Shown: positions 54,854 through 64,000 of the stretch, in pieces
Position numbering within the stretch: position 1 is the first letter of the stretch
Layout: each line of letters starts with the position of its first letter
Source: Methylobacterium amylolyticum
Lineage (GTDB): Bacteria; Pseudomonadota; Alphaproteobacteria; Rhizobiales; Beijerinckiaceae
DNA: 64,000 bases
NCBI RefSeq assembly: GCF_030700245.1
Contig: NZ_JAUYZI010000004.1
Location: 124,001-188,000, forward strand
Direction of reading: 5' to 3'
The notes under the pieces: model-generated
What the model was told of the DNA's origin: nothing
The model's database searches: none
The model's input: the letters and a program-made list of their open reading frames with translations, nothing else
Made by a program: the position numbers and the translations under genes

Positions 54854-55467
54854 GCGGACCGCGCCCTGGACGCCCGGGCCGACCTTCGGGCCGATCGAAG
54901 GTTGGCCCGGGGGGAACCGTCGAAGGCTCCTCGCTCGCGGCGTCGCGATCCGGCGATGGCGTGCTGAGGGGCGGCCGGGACAGGTGCAGCCCGGTGGCCG
55001 GCCGAGCTCGCACGGCACACGATCCGGGCGCATCCCCGAGGAGCGCTCCCGGGTACTGCCGCCGAGCGGTACCGGGCCGGACGGGGAAGGACCGGATCGA
55101 CGCCCCACCGCCGCGTCCGGCCCCTGCTGGCACGCTCAGACGGGGTTGTGGGGTGGAGCCGGACCGCACGATCGAGGACGAGGCATCCGCGGGCATCTCC
55201 GGAATTCGGCGGGTGCCGTCGCGCTCGATCGACAACCCCGCTCGCCGGGGCCTTGAGTTCGCCATGGCACCGGCGAAACGTGCCGTTTCGCCGTCGCGTG
55301 CGCGTCGATCGCTGGCGACCAATCCGGTGTCGGCGCAACAGCGTGCCGAGCCCCATTGTCCCGAACCTTGGCGACCTAAACCCGACCCATCGCGGCATCG
55401 CCGTCACGATCACGACCGTCGCGCCGGATCGCGCGGGACCAACACCTCGAGCGCGGGGGAAACAGGC
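54854..55467. other. Long gap before cofE with one perfect hairpin
   Basis: 614 bp. The cofE frame is open across it but the translation is Arg/Pro/Ser-rich and unlike any CofE extension. CGGCGAAAC (55271-55279), GTGCC, GTTTCGCCG (55285-55293) form a perfect 9-bp stem with a 5-nt loop and no T run, so it may be an operator or an RNA hairpin. No gene is recognised. Confidence 0.5.
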
Positions 55468-56235
55468 ATGGTCAAGCAGATTACGTACACCGCGCTGCCG
55501 GGGTTGCCGCTCGTCGAGCCGGGCGACCCGCTGTCGGACATCGTTCTGCGCGGCGTCGCCGAGGCGGGTCTCACGCTCGCGGACGGCGACATAATCGTGG
55601 TCGCCCAGAAGATCGTCTCGAAATCCGAGAATCGTTACCGCGACCTCGGCGACGTCGTCCCCGGCAAACGCGCGGTCGAACTCTCGGCGCAGACGGGTAA
55701 GGACCCACGGATGATCGAGGCGATCCTGATGGAGTCGAGCGCCGTGGTCAGGGCTCGCCCCGGCGTCATCGTGGTCGAGCACAGGCTCGGCTTCGTGATG
55801 GCCAATGCGGGAATCGACGAGTCGAACATCCCGCACTTCGACGGCCGCCAGATGGTCCTCCTGCTTCCTGAGGATCCCGACGCTTCCGCCGCGCGCCTCA
55901 AGGCGGCGCTGGACGCGGCTTGCGGCGCCTCCGTCGGCGTGGTCGTCAACGACAGCTTCGGACGGCCATGGCGGAACGGGGTGGTCGGGGTGGCCCTGGG
56001 ATCCGCCGGGCTGTGTTCGCTCGCCAGCATGATCGGCACCCCAGACCTGTTCGGACGCGCCCTGCGCATCACCGAGGTAGCCATCGGCGACGAGTTGGCC
56101 GCCGCCGCTTCCCTGCTCATGGGGCAGGGCGCGGAACGGTGTCCCGTCATCCACGTTCGCGGCTGGAAGTCCTCGGGCTCCCACACGCCGGCGGCGGCTC
56201 TCGTGCGTCCCAGGGCGAGCGACATGTTCCGCTAG
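55468..56235 (+). CDS. cofE: Coenzyme F420-0:L-glutamate ligase CofE
   Basis: 255 residues. Adds gamma-linked glutamates to F420-0 with GTP. GDIIVVAQKIVSKSENR, EAILMESSAVVRARPGVIVVEHRLGFVMANAGIDESNI and GVVVNDSFGRPWRNGVVGVALGSAG are diagnostic. It is the single-domain form: the FMN-binding nitroreductase-like domain fused in actinobacterial FbiB is absent. GGGGAAACAGGC precedes the ATG. Confidence 0.95.
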   Translation: MVKQITYTALPGLPLVEPGDPLSDIVLRGVAEAGLTLADGDIIVVAQKIVSKSENRYRDLGDVVPGKRAVELSAQTGKDPRMIEAILMESSAVVRARPGVIVVEHRLGFVMANAGIDESNIPHFDGRQMVLLLPEDPDASAARLKAALDAACGASVGVVVNDSFGRPWRNGVVGVALGSAGLCSLASMIGTPDLFGRALRITEVAIGDELAAAASLLMGQGAERCPVIHVRGWKSSGSHTPAAALVRPRASDMFR

Positions 56236-56309
56236 GCGCCCATCCGAGTAACGGGTTTGCGTCTGGGTGGAGGGGCGCGCCTTGAAGCAAACGCTGCGGC
56301 TCGGCGGGC

Positions 56310-56636
56310 TCAGCGGCCGACCTGTGCCAGCTTCAGGCGGTTGTGGGCGGCGCAGATCATCGCCCATTCGCCCCGAACCTGATCGAGACCGCGCATCAGG
56401 AACTGTCGTAAGCCTCTGGCCCGCTTGATCTGACCGAACACTGGCACAAAGATCTGCTTTCTGAGACGATAGCGGGTCCGGCGACCGGCTCGCTTCAGAC
56501 GCGCCGCCATCGCGCGCATCAGGGGCATTCTCGTCAGTCTCCACCGGGACCGCCGCCGTCTCCGAGCTTGCCCGCCGTCTCCGAGCTTGCCCGCCGTGCG
56601 GCAGGCGATCATCGGCCGGCTGTTCATAGCGACCAT
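56310..56636 (-). pseudogene. IS1182-like transposase C-terminal fragment
   Basis: ARLKRAGRRTRYRLRKQIFVPVFGQIKRARGLRQFLMRGLDQVRGEWAMICAAHNRLKLA matches the C-terminal end of IS1182-type transposases (EPVFGQIKxxRGFRxFLLRGxxxVxxEWxLxCxAHNLxKL). Upstream the coding sequence is disrupted by a tandem 19-bp duplication (CGCCGTCTCCGAGCTTGCC at 56554-56572 and 56573-56591), which shifts the frame. No other transposase domains remain. Confidence 0.7.
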
Positions 56637-56725
56637 CCCGCCCGTGCGATGCCCGCACTGTCGGCGCCGTTTCCGACTGCCATCTGACCTCCAGGTGCCC
56701 AGGCAGTGCTAGGCTCTGTGAGCAG

Positions 56726-56873
56726 TTACCGGAACCATGGGACCACGGCGGCACAGTTGCGGGCCGTCTTCTCGTGGCGGGTTGCGACGCGGCGGAACTG
56801 CCTGAGCTTGTCAAAGCAGCACTCGATCAGATGGCGCGCGGCGTAGAGGTCGCGGTCGTAGGCCGCGTCGGCC
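56726..56873 (-). pseudogene. IS5-family transposase C-terminal fragment
   Basis: Minus-strand reading AAYDRDLYAARHLIECCFDKLRQFRRVATRHEKTARNCAAVV...-stop (stop at 56728-56726) is the end of an IS5 (IS427-group) transposase, where RHLIERxFxxLKxFRRIATRYDK is the conserved E-containing C1 region. It is cut at 56873, immediately where the IS3 fragment begins on the other strand. Confidence 0.75.
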
Positions 56874-56874
56874 A

Positions 56875-57055
56875 GTGGAGTACGCCCCGCTCGAGTGGAT
56901 GGACTGGTTCAACAACCGCAGATTGCTTGAACCGATCGGCCACATCCCTCCCGCCGAGGCAGAGGCACGCTATTGCGCCAAGGCCGAGGTCCGAGCCTTG
57001 GCCGCACGACCCAAACCAAACGGCCCCCGGGAAACCCGGAGTGATTCAGAAGCGC
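56875..57055 (+). pseudogene. IS3-family transposase C-terminal fragment
   Basis: YAPLEWMDWFNNRRLLEPIGHIPPAEAEARYCAKAE is the conserved end of IS3-family OrfB (integrase core, after the last Glu), followed by the usual Pro/Lys-rich tail. It abuts the IS5 fragment exactly, a sign of one insertion into another with later deletion. Downstream bases 57056-57397 hold the probable promoter of the permease gene. Confidence 0.75.
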
Positions 57056-57397
57056 TGAGCCACGGGGTCGGGCCGATGAGTTGGGAAGCGTTTCTTATGT
57101 TGCGTATTCCGAACGGCTACCCGAATACGCCAACGTTGGCAGTCGGTTAGTAGGTTGAAGAAAACGTATGGACGAGATGGGATTTTGCGGGAACTAATTC
57201 GTCTTGATTGACGAGTCGGAAGACATCCGCGTCCGTCGGGCACATCGTTCGATCCGATTGGATCAAGTATTGGCGCCACCCGCCCGCGCCGAGCGGTGAC
57301 GGGCCGTCGACGGCTCGTCCGGGATCGATCTGCCACGACCGGAAAGGCATGCAGCACCCCCGGGGGCAACTGGGGGTACGGGCCAGGGAGCAACGAC

Positions 57398-58882
<1,485 letters not shown>

Positions 58883-58952
58883 TGCCCCGCCGGCCGCACC
58901 CGGCCCGGGCGCGGTCGACGTCCAGAGAAACGTCACGTCCGAAGGAGCCAGC

Positions 58953-60410
58953 ATGACCACCCTGATGAAGGGCGGTACGGTCGTGAACCACGACCACGCC
59001 GTCCGCGCCGACGTCCTCATCATGGACGAGAAGGTCCTCGCGATCGGGCACGGCCTCGCTCTGCCCGAGGGCACGCAGGTCGTCGATGTCGGCGGGTGCT
59101 ATCTCCTGCCGGGTGGCATCGACCCCCACACGCATCTTGAGTTCCCCTTCATGGACGAGGTCTCGGTCGACGACTTCGAATGGGGGACGAAGGCGGCGCT
59201 CGCGGGCGGCACCACCAGCCTGATCGACTTCTGCGTGCCGCGCCCGGGGCAATCCCTGCTCGAGGCACTCGAGGACTGGCGCGGCAAGAGCAGGTCCGCC
59301 GCCTGCGACTACGGCTTCCACATGGCCGTCACGTGGTGGGACCGCCAAGTCGCCGACGAGATGGGGGAATGCGTCGCCCGGCACGGGATCAACAGCTTCA
59401 AGCACTTCATGGCGTACAAGGGCGCCTTAATGGTCAACGACGAGGAGATGATCCAGTCCTTCACCCGCTGCGGACAGTTGGGCGCGCTGCCGATGGTCCA
59501 CGCTGAGAATGGGGACGTCGTCGAGCATCTGCAGCGCCAACTGTTCGAGGCGGGCAACACGGGCCCCGAGGCCCACGGCTACTCGCGTCCCCCGCATGTC
59601 GAAGGCGAGGCGACGACGCGTGCGATCATGATCGCCGCGATGACCGGGACGCCCCTGTACGTCGTTCACACGTCCTGCCGCGAGAGCCACGAGGCGATCG
59701 CGGCGGCTCGCGCCCGCGGGCAGCGCGTCTACGGGGAGCCACTGATCCAGCACCTGGTCCTGGATGCGGGGGAGTATCAGTCCACCGATTGGGATCACGC
59801 GGCGGAACGCGTCATGTCCCCGCCGTTCCGCGACAAGGGGCACCAGGACAGCCTATGGGCCGGCCTCGTCGGTGGTTCGCTCCAGGTCGTGGCGACGGAT
59901 CACTGCGCGTTCTCGCGACGCCAGAAGCGTCTCGGCACGGACGACTTCCGGAGGATCCCAAACGGAACCGGCGGCCTGGAAGATCGGATGCGCGTGCTCT
60001 GGACCGCCGGCGTCAATTCCGGCCGATTGACCCCGGAGGAGTTCGTCGCCGCAACCTCGACGAACGCGGCGCGCATCTTCAACATGTACCCGCGCAAGGG
60101 CGCCATCCGACCCGGTTCCGACGCCGACATCGTCGTGTGGGACCCGGGCGCGACGACAATCATCCGCGCCGAGGGGCAGGTCAGCAGGACAGAATACAAC
60201 GTGTTCGAGGGATTCGCCTGCCGCGGCCTCCCCGTGATGACTTTCCTGCGAGGGACCCTCGCGAATGGGGCCGAGGGCCTCCTGGCGGAGCCCGGCCAGG
60301 GCCGGTACGTAGCCCGCGATCCCCACCCCGCCACCACCGTCGCCAACCGGATCCGCTTCGAGGCGACGCGCCCGACCCCGGTCGGGCGTCGGCTCGAACT
60401 GGTTCCCTGA
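58953..60410 (+). CDS. hydA: Dihydropyrimidinase (D-hydantoinase)
   Basis: 485 residues, cyclic amidohydrolase that opens dihydrouracil/dihydrothymine to N-carbamoyl-beta-alanine (and hydantoins). Binuclear zinc site: His59 and His61 (GGIDPHTHLE), carboxylated Lys150 (SFKHFMAYKG), His183 (MVHAENGD), His239 (VVHTSC), Asp316 (ATDHC); Tyr155 contacts the substrate. Numbering matches bacterial D-hydantoinases. The flanking carbamoyl hydrolase and aminotransferase favour a pyrimidine role. Confidence 0.94.
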   Translation: MTTLMKGGTVVNHDHAVRADVLIMDEKVLAIGHGLALPEGTQVVDVGGCYLLPGGIDPHTHLEFPFMDEVSVDDFEWGTKAALAGGTTSLIDFCVPRPGQSLLEALEDWRGKSRSAACDYGFHMAVTWWDRQVADEMGECVARHGINSFKHFMAYKGALMVNDEEMIQSFTRCGQLGALPMVHAENGDVVEHLQRQLFEAGNTGPEAHGYSRPPHVEGEATTRAIMIAAMTGTPLYVVHTSCRESHEAIAAARARGQRVYGEPLIQHLVLDAGEYQSTDWDHAAERVMSPPFRDKGHQDSLWAGLVGGSLQVVATDHCAFSRRQKRLGTDDFRRIPNGTGGLEDRMRVLWTAGVNSGRLTPEEFVAATSTNAARIFNMYPRKGAIRPGSDADIVVWDPGATTIIRAEGQVSRTEYNVFEGFACRGLPVMTFLRGTLANGAEGLLAEPGQGRYVARDPHPATTVANRIRFEATRPTPVGRRLELVP

Positions 60411-60415
60411 GCCGC

Positions 60416-60521
60416 CTAGAGCCGTTCCCGATCGCTTTGCAATCGTGCACGGCTCGAAGTCCGTGTCTTGACGCGCTCTCTCTCGCCGAACCGGCATCCA
60501 CGTCGGCGGAGAGCACTCTAG
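60416..60521 (+). repeat. Dispersed two-hairpin intergenic repeat, copy 3
   Basis: CTAGAGCCGTTCCCGATCGC...CGGCTCGAAGTCCGTGTCTTGACGCGCTCTC...GTCGGCGGAGAGCACTCTAG, the same order and orientation as copies 1 and 2 with more mismatches in the arms. It lies between hydA and the carbamoyl hydrolase gene, so a structured RNA would separate them in the transcript. Confidence 0.88.
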
Positions 60522-60569
60522 CCAGACGGGAACGGCCGACGCCGGACCACCGCCCGCTACGAGGATACG

Positions 60570-61805
60570 ATGCAAAACCTTACCATCGACGCAGGACGCC
60601 TTTGGGACAGTCTGCACGAGACCGCCGCGTTCGGCGCCTGCGAGGGGGGCGGGATCAACCGCCTCACCCTGACCGACGACGACAAGCGCGTCCGGGACTG
60701 GTTTCGTCGGACGGTGGAGGCGCTCGGCTGCACCGTGACGATCGACGAGGTGGGGAACATGTTCGCCCGCCGGCCGGGACGGCGGGACGACCTTCTCCCG
60801 ATCGCGATCGGAAGCCATCTCGACACGCAACCCACGGGCGGCAAGTTCGACGGCATCCTCGGAGTGTTGGCCGGGGTGGAGATCCTGCGGACGTTCCACG
60901 ACACGGGGTACGTGACCAACGCCCCCATCGAGATCATCAACTGGACCAACGAGGAAGGGACGCGCTTCGCGCCGGCGATGCTGTGTTCCGGCGTCTTCGC
61001 CGGCGTCTTCGATCCCGAGTTCGCTTGGTCGCGGACCGATCGCGACGGCATCCGCTTCGACGCGGCGCTGGAAGGCATCGGGTACAAGGGATCGGCGAAG
61101 GCCGGTGACCACCGTCTCGGCGCGGTCTTCGAACTCCACATCGAGCAGGGGCCGATCCTGGAGGCCGAGGAGGTGCAGATCGGCGTCGTCACCGGTGTGC
61201 AGGGTGCCCGGTGGTACGACCTGCGCCTCAATGGAAACACAGGCCACACGGGCGCGACTCCGATGCGCCTGCGCCGCAACGCGCTCGTCGGCGCATCGCA
61301 GGTGGTGCTGGCGGTCGATGGCATCGCCGGGGAATTCGGGCCGGACGCGGTGGCTTCGGTCGGCAGGCTCGACGTCAGCCCGAACTCGCGCAACGTCGTC
61401 CCCGGCGAGGTTTTCTTGACGGTGGACCTGCGGCATCCGGACGACGGCGTCCTCGAGGCGATGGCCCGGGCGTTCGAGGGGAGGCTGGCCGGGATTCGCG
61501 AGCGGTACGGCCTCGAGATGGATCTGACGCCGATCTGGAAGAACCCGGCCGTGAGGTTCGCCTCCGAGCTCGTCGACTGCGTACAGGCTGGCGCGGACCA
61601 AGCTGGCTTCAGCCATCGACGGATGGTCTCCGGAGCCGGTCACGACGCGGCCTATCTCGCACGCGTGGCGCCGACCACCATGATCTTCGTCCCATGCCTT
61701 GGCGGCATCAGCCACAACGTCGCAGAATCGACGACGCGCGAGGAATGCGCTGCGGGCGCGCAGGTCCTGCTAAACGCGGTCATCGCCCACGATAACACCC
61801 TGTAG
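60570..61805 (+). CDS. N-carbamoyl-beta-alanine amidohydrolase type (M20 family)
   Basis: 411 residues, binuclear zinc amidohydrolase that removes the carbamoyl group from N-carbamoyl-beta-alanine (or N-carbamoyl-L-amino acids). Ligands: His83 (GSHLDTQPTGGKFDG), Asp94, Glu129 (NWTNEEGTRFAPAM), His190 (FELHIEQGP) and His382 (GGISHNVAE). GHTGATPM is the lid-domain substrate motif. Specificity between beta-ureidopropionate and L-carbamoyl substrates cannot be decided from sequence; the aminotransferase context favours beta-alanine formation. Confidence 0.9.
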   Translation: MQNLTIDAGRLWDSLHETAAFGACEGGGINRLTLTDDDKRVRDWFRRTVEALGCTVTIDEVGNMFARRPGRRDDLLPIAIGSHLDTQPTGGKFDGILGVLAGVEILRTFHDTGYVTNAPIEIINWTNEEGTRFAPAMLCSGVFAGVFDPEFAWSRTDRDGIRFDAALEGIGYKGSAKAGDHRLGAVFELHIEQGPILEAEEVQIGVVTGVQGARWYDLRLNGNTGHTGATPMRLRRNALVGASQVVLAVDGIAGEFGPDAVASVGRLDVSPNSRNVVPGEVFLTVDLRHPDDGVLEAMARAFEGRLAGIRERYGLEMDLTPIWKNPAVRFASELVDCVQAGADQAGFSHRRMVSGAGHDAAYLARVAPTTMIFVPCLGGISHNVAESTTREECAAGAQVLLNAVIAHDNTL

Positions 61806-62213
61806 CGCGGCGGTGAGCCGTCGCGCACCGGTGCGCCGGCGCATCCGACCGATCCCTTCCCGCCACCGCCGCGCCCCTGAGCCGGGGGCACGCGCAACGG
61901 CGGGCAACCCGTGCGCGGCCGACACATGCACAGAGAGAAACCACGCCCATTTGCCGGGCCCGTCGCATGCCGCACCGGGGGAGCGGTGAGGATCTTCAGC
62001 TACGTGCGCGGCGACGACGGGCCCGACCTGGAACAGCAGCGATCCGGCCTCGCACACGGGGGATGCCCAGAGGTGCGTCGCGATCCTGGTCGGGAGACCG
62101 GCCTTCGCAAGCTTCCCGCGCTCGCATCCCTCTTCCGGGAGGCGTGCAAGGGCGACCCTTCGGTCGCCCACCGATCTGATCGCGTCGCGGGTTTCCGAGG
62201 CCTGGGACGGCGC
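61806..62213. other. Gap after the carbamoyl hydrolase, nothing recognised
   Basis: 408 bp. Both strands have open but motif-free frames with mixed composition. It probably contains the 3' ends of the two convergent transcripts; no terminator with a clear T run was found. Confidence 0.45.
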
Positions 62214-62819
62214 TCAGAAGGAAGGCGGCGAGCAGGCGCTGACGACCTCGCACGGGACCGGTCCGACGCAACGGAACCTATGCGGCCTGCGGCTGTCGAA
62301 GTAGTAGGCGTCGCCCGGTCCGAGGATGCGGCGTTGGTCCTCGACGGTGATCTCAAGACGACCGCTGAGGATGATGCCACCCTCCTCGCCGTGGTGGCTG
62401 AGCGGGACGCGTCCGGTGTCCGCCCCGGGCTCGTAACGTTCGCGCAGCATCTGCAGGGCGCGACCGAACAGGTTGTCGCCGACCTGTCGGTAGGAGATCG
62501 AGCCCTTCCCGATCTCGGTGAGCTCGTCCTCCCGGTAGAACGACTTGTTGTTCAGTTCCGGTTCGATGGCGAAGAACTCGGCAAGCCCTATCGGGATCCC
62601 GTCCAAGATGCGTTTCAGCGCGCCGACCGACGGGTTCATGCCGTTCGACTCGATCAATGAGATGGTGGAATTCGTCACGCCGGTCTTCTTCGCCAGCGCC
62701 CGTTGGGAAAGGCCGTTCATGCTCCGGACGTAGCGAAGCCGGGCCCCGATATCGATGCTCAAAGCAGCCCCCCGTTCATCGTGTTGCGAATCGAACAACG
62801 GTCGGATCCGTGCTCGCAT
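62214..62819 (-). CDS. XRE-family regulator with C-terminal cupin domain (PuuR-like)
   Basis: 201 residues. HTH at about 22-78 (IGARLRYVRSMNGLSQRALAKKTGVTNSTISLIESNGMNPSVGALKRILDGIPIGLAEFF), cupin at about 120-195 (HHGEEGGIILSGRLEITVEDQRRILGPGDAYYFDSRRPHRF). The ATG at 62819 is chosen from the family start; the frame is open farther but that part lies in the divergent promoter. It is divergent from the aminotransferase gene with a palindrome between, so it probably regulates the amine/pyrimidine genes. Confidence 0.9.
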   Translation of the reverse strand: MRARIRPLFDSQHDERGAALSIDIGARLRYVRSMNGLSQRALAKKTGVTNSTISLIESNGMNPSVGALKRILDGIPIGLAEFFAIEPELNNKSFYREDELTEIGKGSISYRQVGDNLFGRALQMLRERYEPGADTGRVPLSHHGEEGGIILSGRLEITVEDQRRILGPGDAYYFDSRRPHRFRCVGPVPCEVVSACSPPSF

Positions 62820-62861
62820 GGGATCAGGCAGTTGGCAATAATGAGAAAAGGACTTGCGGCC

Positions 62862-62876
62862 ATTTTCGTGTAAAAT
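62862..62876. promoter_or_regulatory. Candidate operator of the XRE-cupin regulator
   Basis: ATTTT-CGTGT-AAAAT is a perfect 5-5-5 inverted repeat in the A+T-rich 85-bp gap between the divergent regulator and aminotransferase genes, 43 bp from the regulator start and 29 bp from the aminotransferase start. PuuR-type proteins bind short A/T-rich palindromes in such gaps. Confidence 0.5.
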
Positions 62877-62904
62877 ATAATTGATCCCGTCGGGAGAGAA
62901 AGCC

Positions 62905-64000
62905 ATGAGCGATAGAGTCAAGGGCAATTCGCCGAAACTGGAATCGTTCTGGATGCCGTTTACCGCCAATCGGCAGTTCAAGGCCTCGCCACGAATGCTC
63001 GTGGCGGCAAGCGGCATGTACTACACTTCGGATGACGGCCGGCAGGTCATGGACGGCACCGCAGGACTTTGGTGCGTCAACGCCGGTCACGGGCGGCGCA
63101 GCATCGCCGAGGCGGTTGAGCGGCAGCTCATGACGCTGGATTTCGCGCCGACCTTCCAGATGGGGCATCCCACGGCGTTCGATTTCGCCGAACGCCTCGC
63201 GGCCGTGGCGCCGGGCCCGGCCGGAGCCAAGCTCGACAGGGTGTTTTTCACGGGATCCGGCTCGGAATCCGTCGACACCGCGCTCAAGATCGCGCTCGCC
63301 TATCAGCGGGCGATCGGCCAGGGCACCCGCACCCGTCTGATCGGGCGCGAGCGCGGCTACCACGGCGTCGGCTTCGGCGGCATCTCGGTCGGCGGCATCC
63401 TCAACAACAGGCGCGTTTATCCGACGCTGAACGGCACGGACCACTTGCGCCACACCCACGACCTGGCGCGCAACGCCTTCGTGAAGGGCCAGCCCGAGCA
63501 CGGGGCCGAGCTGGCCGACGACCTGGAACGGCTGGTGGCGCTCCACGGGGCCGAGACCATCGCCGCGTGCATCGTCGAGCCGGTGGCGGGCTCCACTGGC
63601 GTGCTGATCCCGCCGAAGGGCTATCTCGAACGCCTGCGCGACATCTGCACGCGCTACGGCATCCTGCTGATCTTCGACGAGGTGATCTCCGGCTTCGGCC
63701 GCCTCGGCGCGCCATTTGCGACCGATTACTTCGGTGTGGTGCCAGACCTCGTGACGACGGCGAAGGGCCTCACGAACGGCATCATTCCCATGGGCGCTGT
63801 CTTCGCGAGCCGCAAGGTCCACGATGGTCTGATGCACGGCCCGGAGGAAGTGATCGAGTTGTTCCACGGCTACACCTACTCGGGTCACCCGGTGTCGTCG
63901 GCCGCTGGCATCGCGGCGCTTTCGATCTACGAGGAAGAAGGCCTGCTGACGCGGGCATCGGATCTCGGCGACGACTGGGCCACGTCCGTCCACGAGCTCC
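62905..64000 (+). CDS. Omega-amino acid:pyruvate aminotransferase (3' end outside window)
   Basis: 365 codons visible, open to the right edge; class III PLP aminotransferase, normally about 440 residues. SFWMPFTANRQFKASPRMLVAASGMYYTSDDGRQVMDGTAGLWCVNAGHGR, FTGSGSESVDTALKIAL, RERGYHGVGFGG, EPVAGSTGVLIPP, FDEVISGFGRLG and TTAKGLTNGIIPMGAV (PLP lysine) are those of beta-alanine:pyruvate transaminase. It would convert beta-alanine to malonate semialdehyde. GGGAGA precedes the ATG. Confidence 0.93.
   Translation, partial: MSDRVKGNSPKLESFWMPFTANRQFKASPRMLVAASGMYYTSDDGRQVMDGTAGLWCVNAGHGRRSIAEAVERQLMTLDFAPTFQMGHPTAFDFAERLAAVAPGPAGAKLDRVFFTGSGSESVDTALKIALAYQRAIGQGTRTRLIGRERGYHGVGFGGISVGGILNNRRVYPTLNGTDHLRHTHDLARNAFVKGQPEHGAELADDLERLVALHGAETIAACIVEPVAGSTGVLIPPKGYLERLRDICTRYGILLIFDEVISGFGRLGAPFATDYFGVVPDLVTTAKGLTNGIIPMGAVFASRKVHDGLMHGPEEVIELFHGYTYSGHPVSSAAGIAALSIYEEEGLLTRASDLGDDWATSVHEL

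Noticed and set aside
61770..62171. Minus-strand 133-codon frame after the carbamoyl hydrolase
   Set aside because: No recognisable motif, it overlaps the 3' end of the hydrolase gene and lacks a ribosome binding site.

Overview
The window is very G+C-rich (roughly 70 percent by eye) with dense, mostly short-spaced genes, GTG starts and many four-base ATGA stop/start overlaps. Gene content fits an alphaproteobacterium of the Hyphomicrobiales, most likely Methylobacterium-like: a folA-hflK-hflC-degP block, a complete carbon-phosphorus lyase cluster, a metNIQ operon and lysA with a small lipoprotein gene in front. The genus is inferred from gene content only.

Left half (1-31 kb) reads as resident chromosome. 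It holds the end of serB; a hendecad-repeat coiled-coil membrane protein; degP, hflC, hflK and folA on the minus strand; three tiny membrane proteins; phosphonate transport (phnCDEE) followed by phnF and a divergent phnGHIJKLMN operon with a perfect palindromic operator; metNIQ; a LysR regulator divergent from a four-gene non-phosphorylating L-rhamnonate (diketo) pathway; a repeat-rich gap; a coiled-coil membrane protein; a small Cys-rich secreted protein; a lipoprotein plus lysA; a family-2 glycosyltransferase; and tRNA-Ser(GCU).

Right of tRNA-Ser (31-64 kb) the content turns accessory: DinB, a frameshifted membrane gene, glyoxalase-like and YjbR-like proteins; a polar amino acid ABC transporter with a PatB-type C-S lyase, a RidA protein and a LysR regulator (probably uptake and beta-elimination of a sulfur amino acid); an IS630 scrap; a TonB siderophore receptor; and a giant HEAT-repeat protein.

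The most unusual region is 47-64 kb. It carries a full coenzyme F420 set (cofG, cofH, cofC, cofD, cofE), an F420:NADP oxidoreductase (npdG) and an F420-type luciferase-like reductase. These sit beside an NCS1 nucleobase permease, a dihydropyrimidinase, an N-carbamoyl-beta-alanine-type amidohydrolase, an XRE-cupin regulator and an omega-amino acid:pyruvate aminotransferase. The last three enzymes and the permease are the lower part of reductive pyrimidine breakdown, but the usual NAD(P)H dihydropyrimidine dehydrogenase is not visible. The proposed reading is that NADPH reduces F420 through NpdG and that the luciferase-like enzyme uses F420H2 to reduce uracil or a related ring. The region also holds a FolE-like protein that has lost its zinc and catalytic signature, remnants of pntAB transhydrogenase, and three transposase fragments. 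A roughly 105-bp two-hairpin repeat occurs three times in the window, twice in this region.
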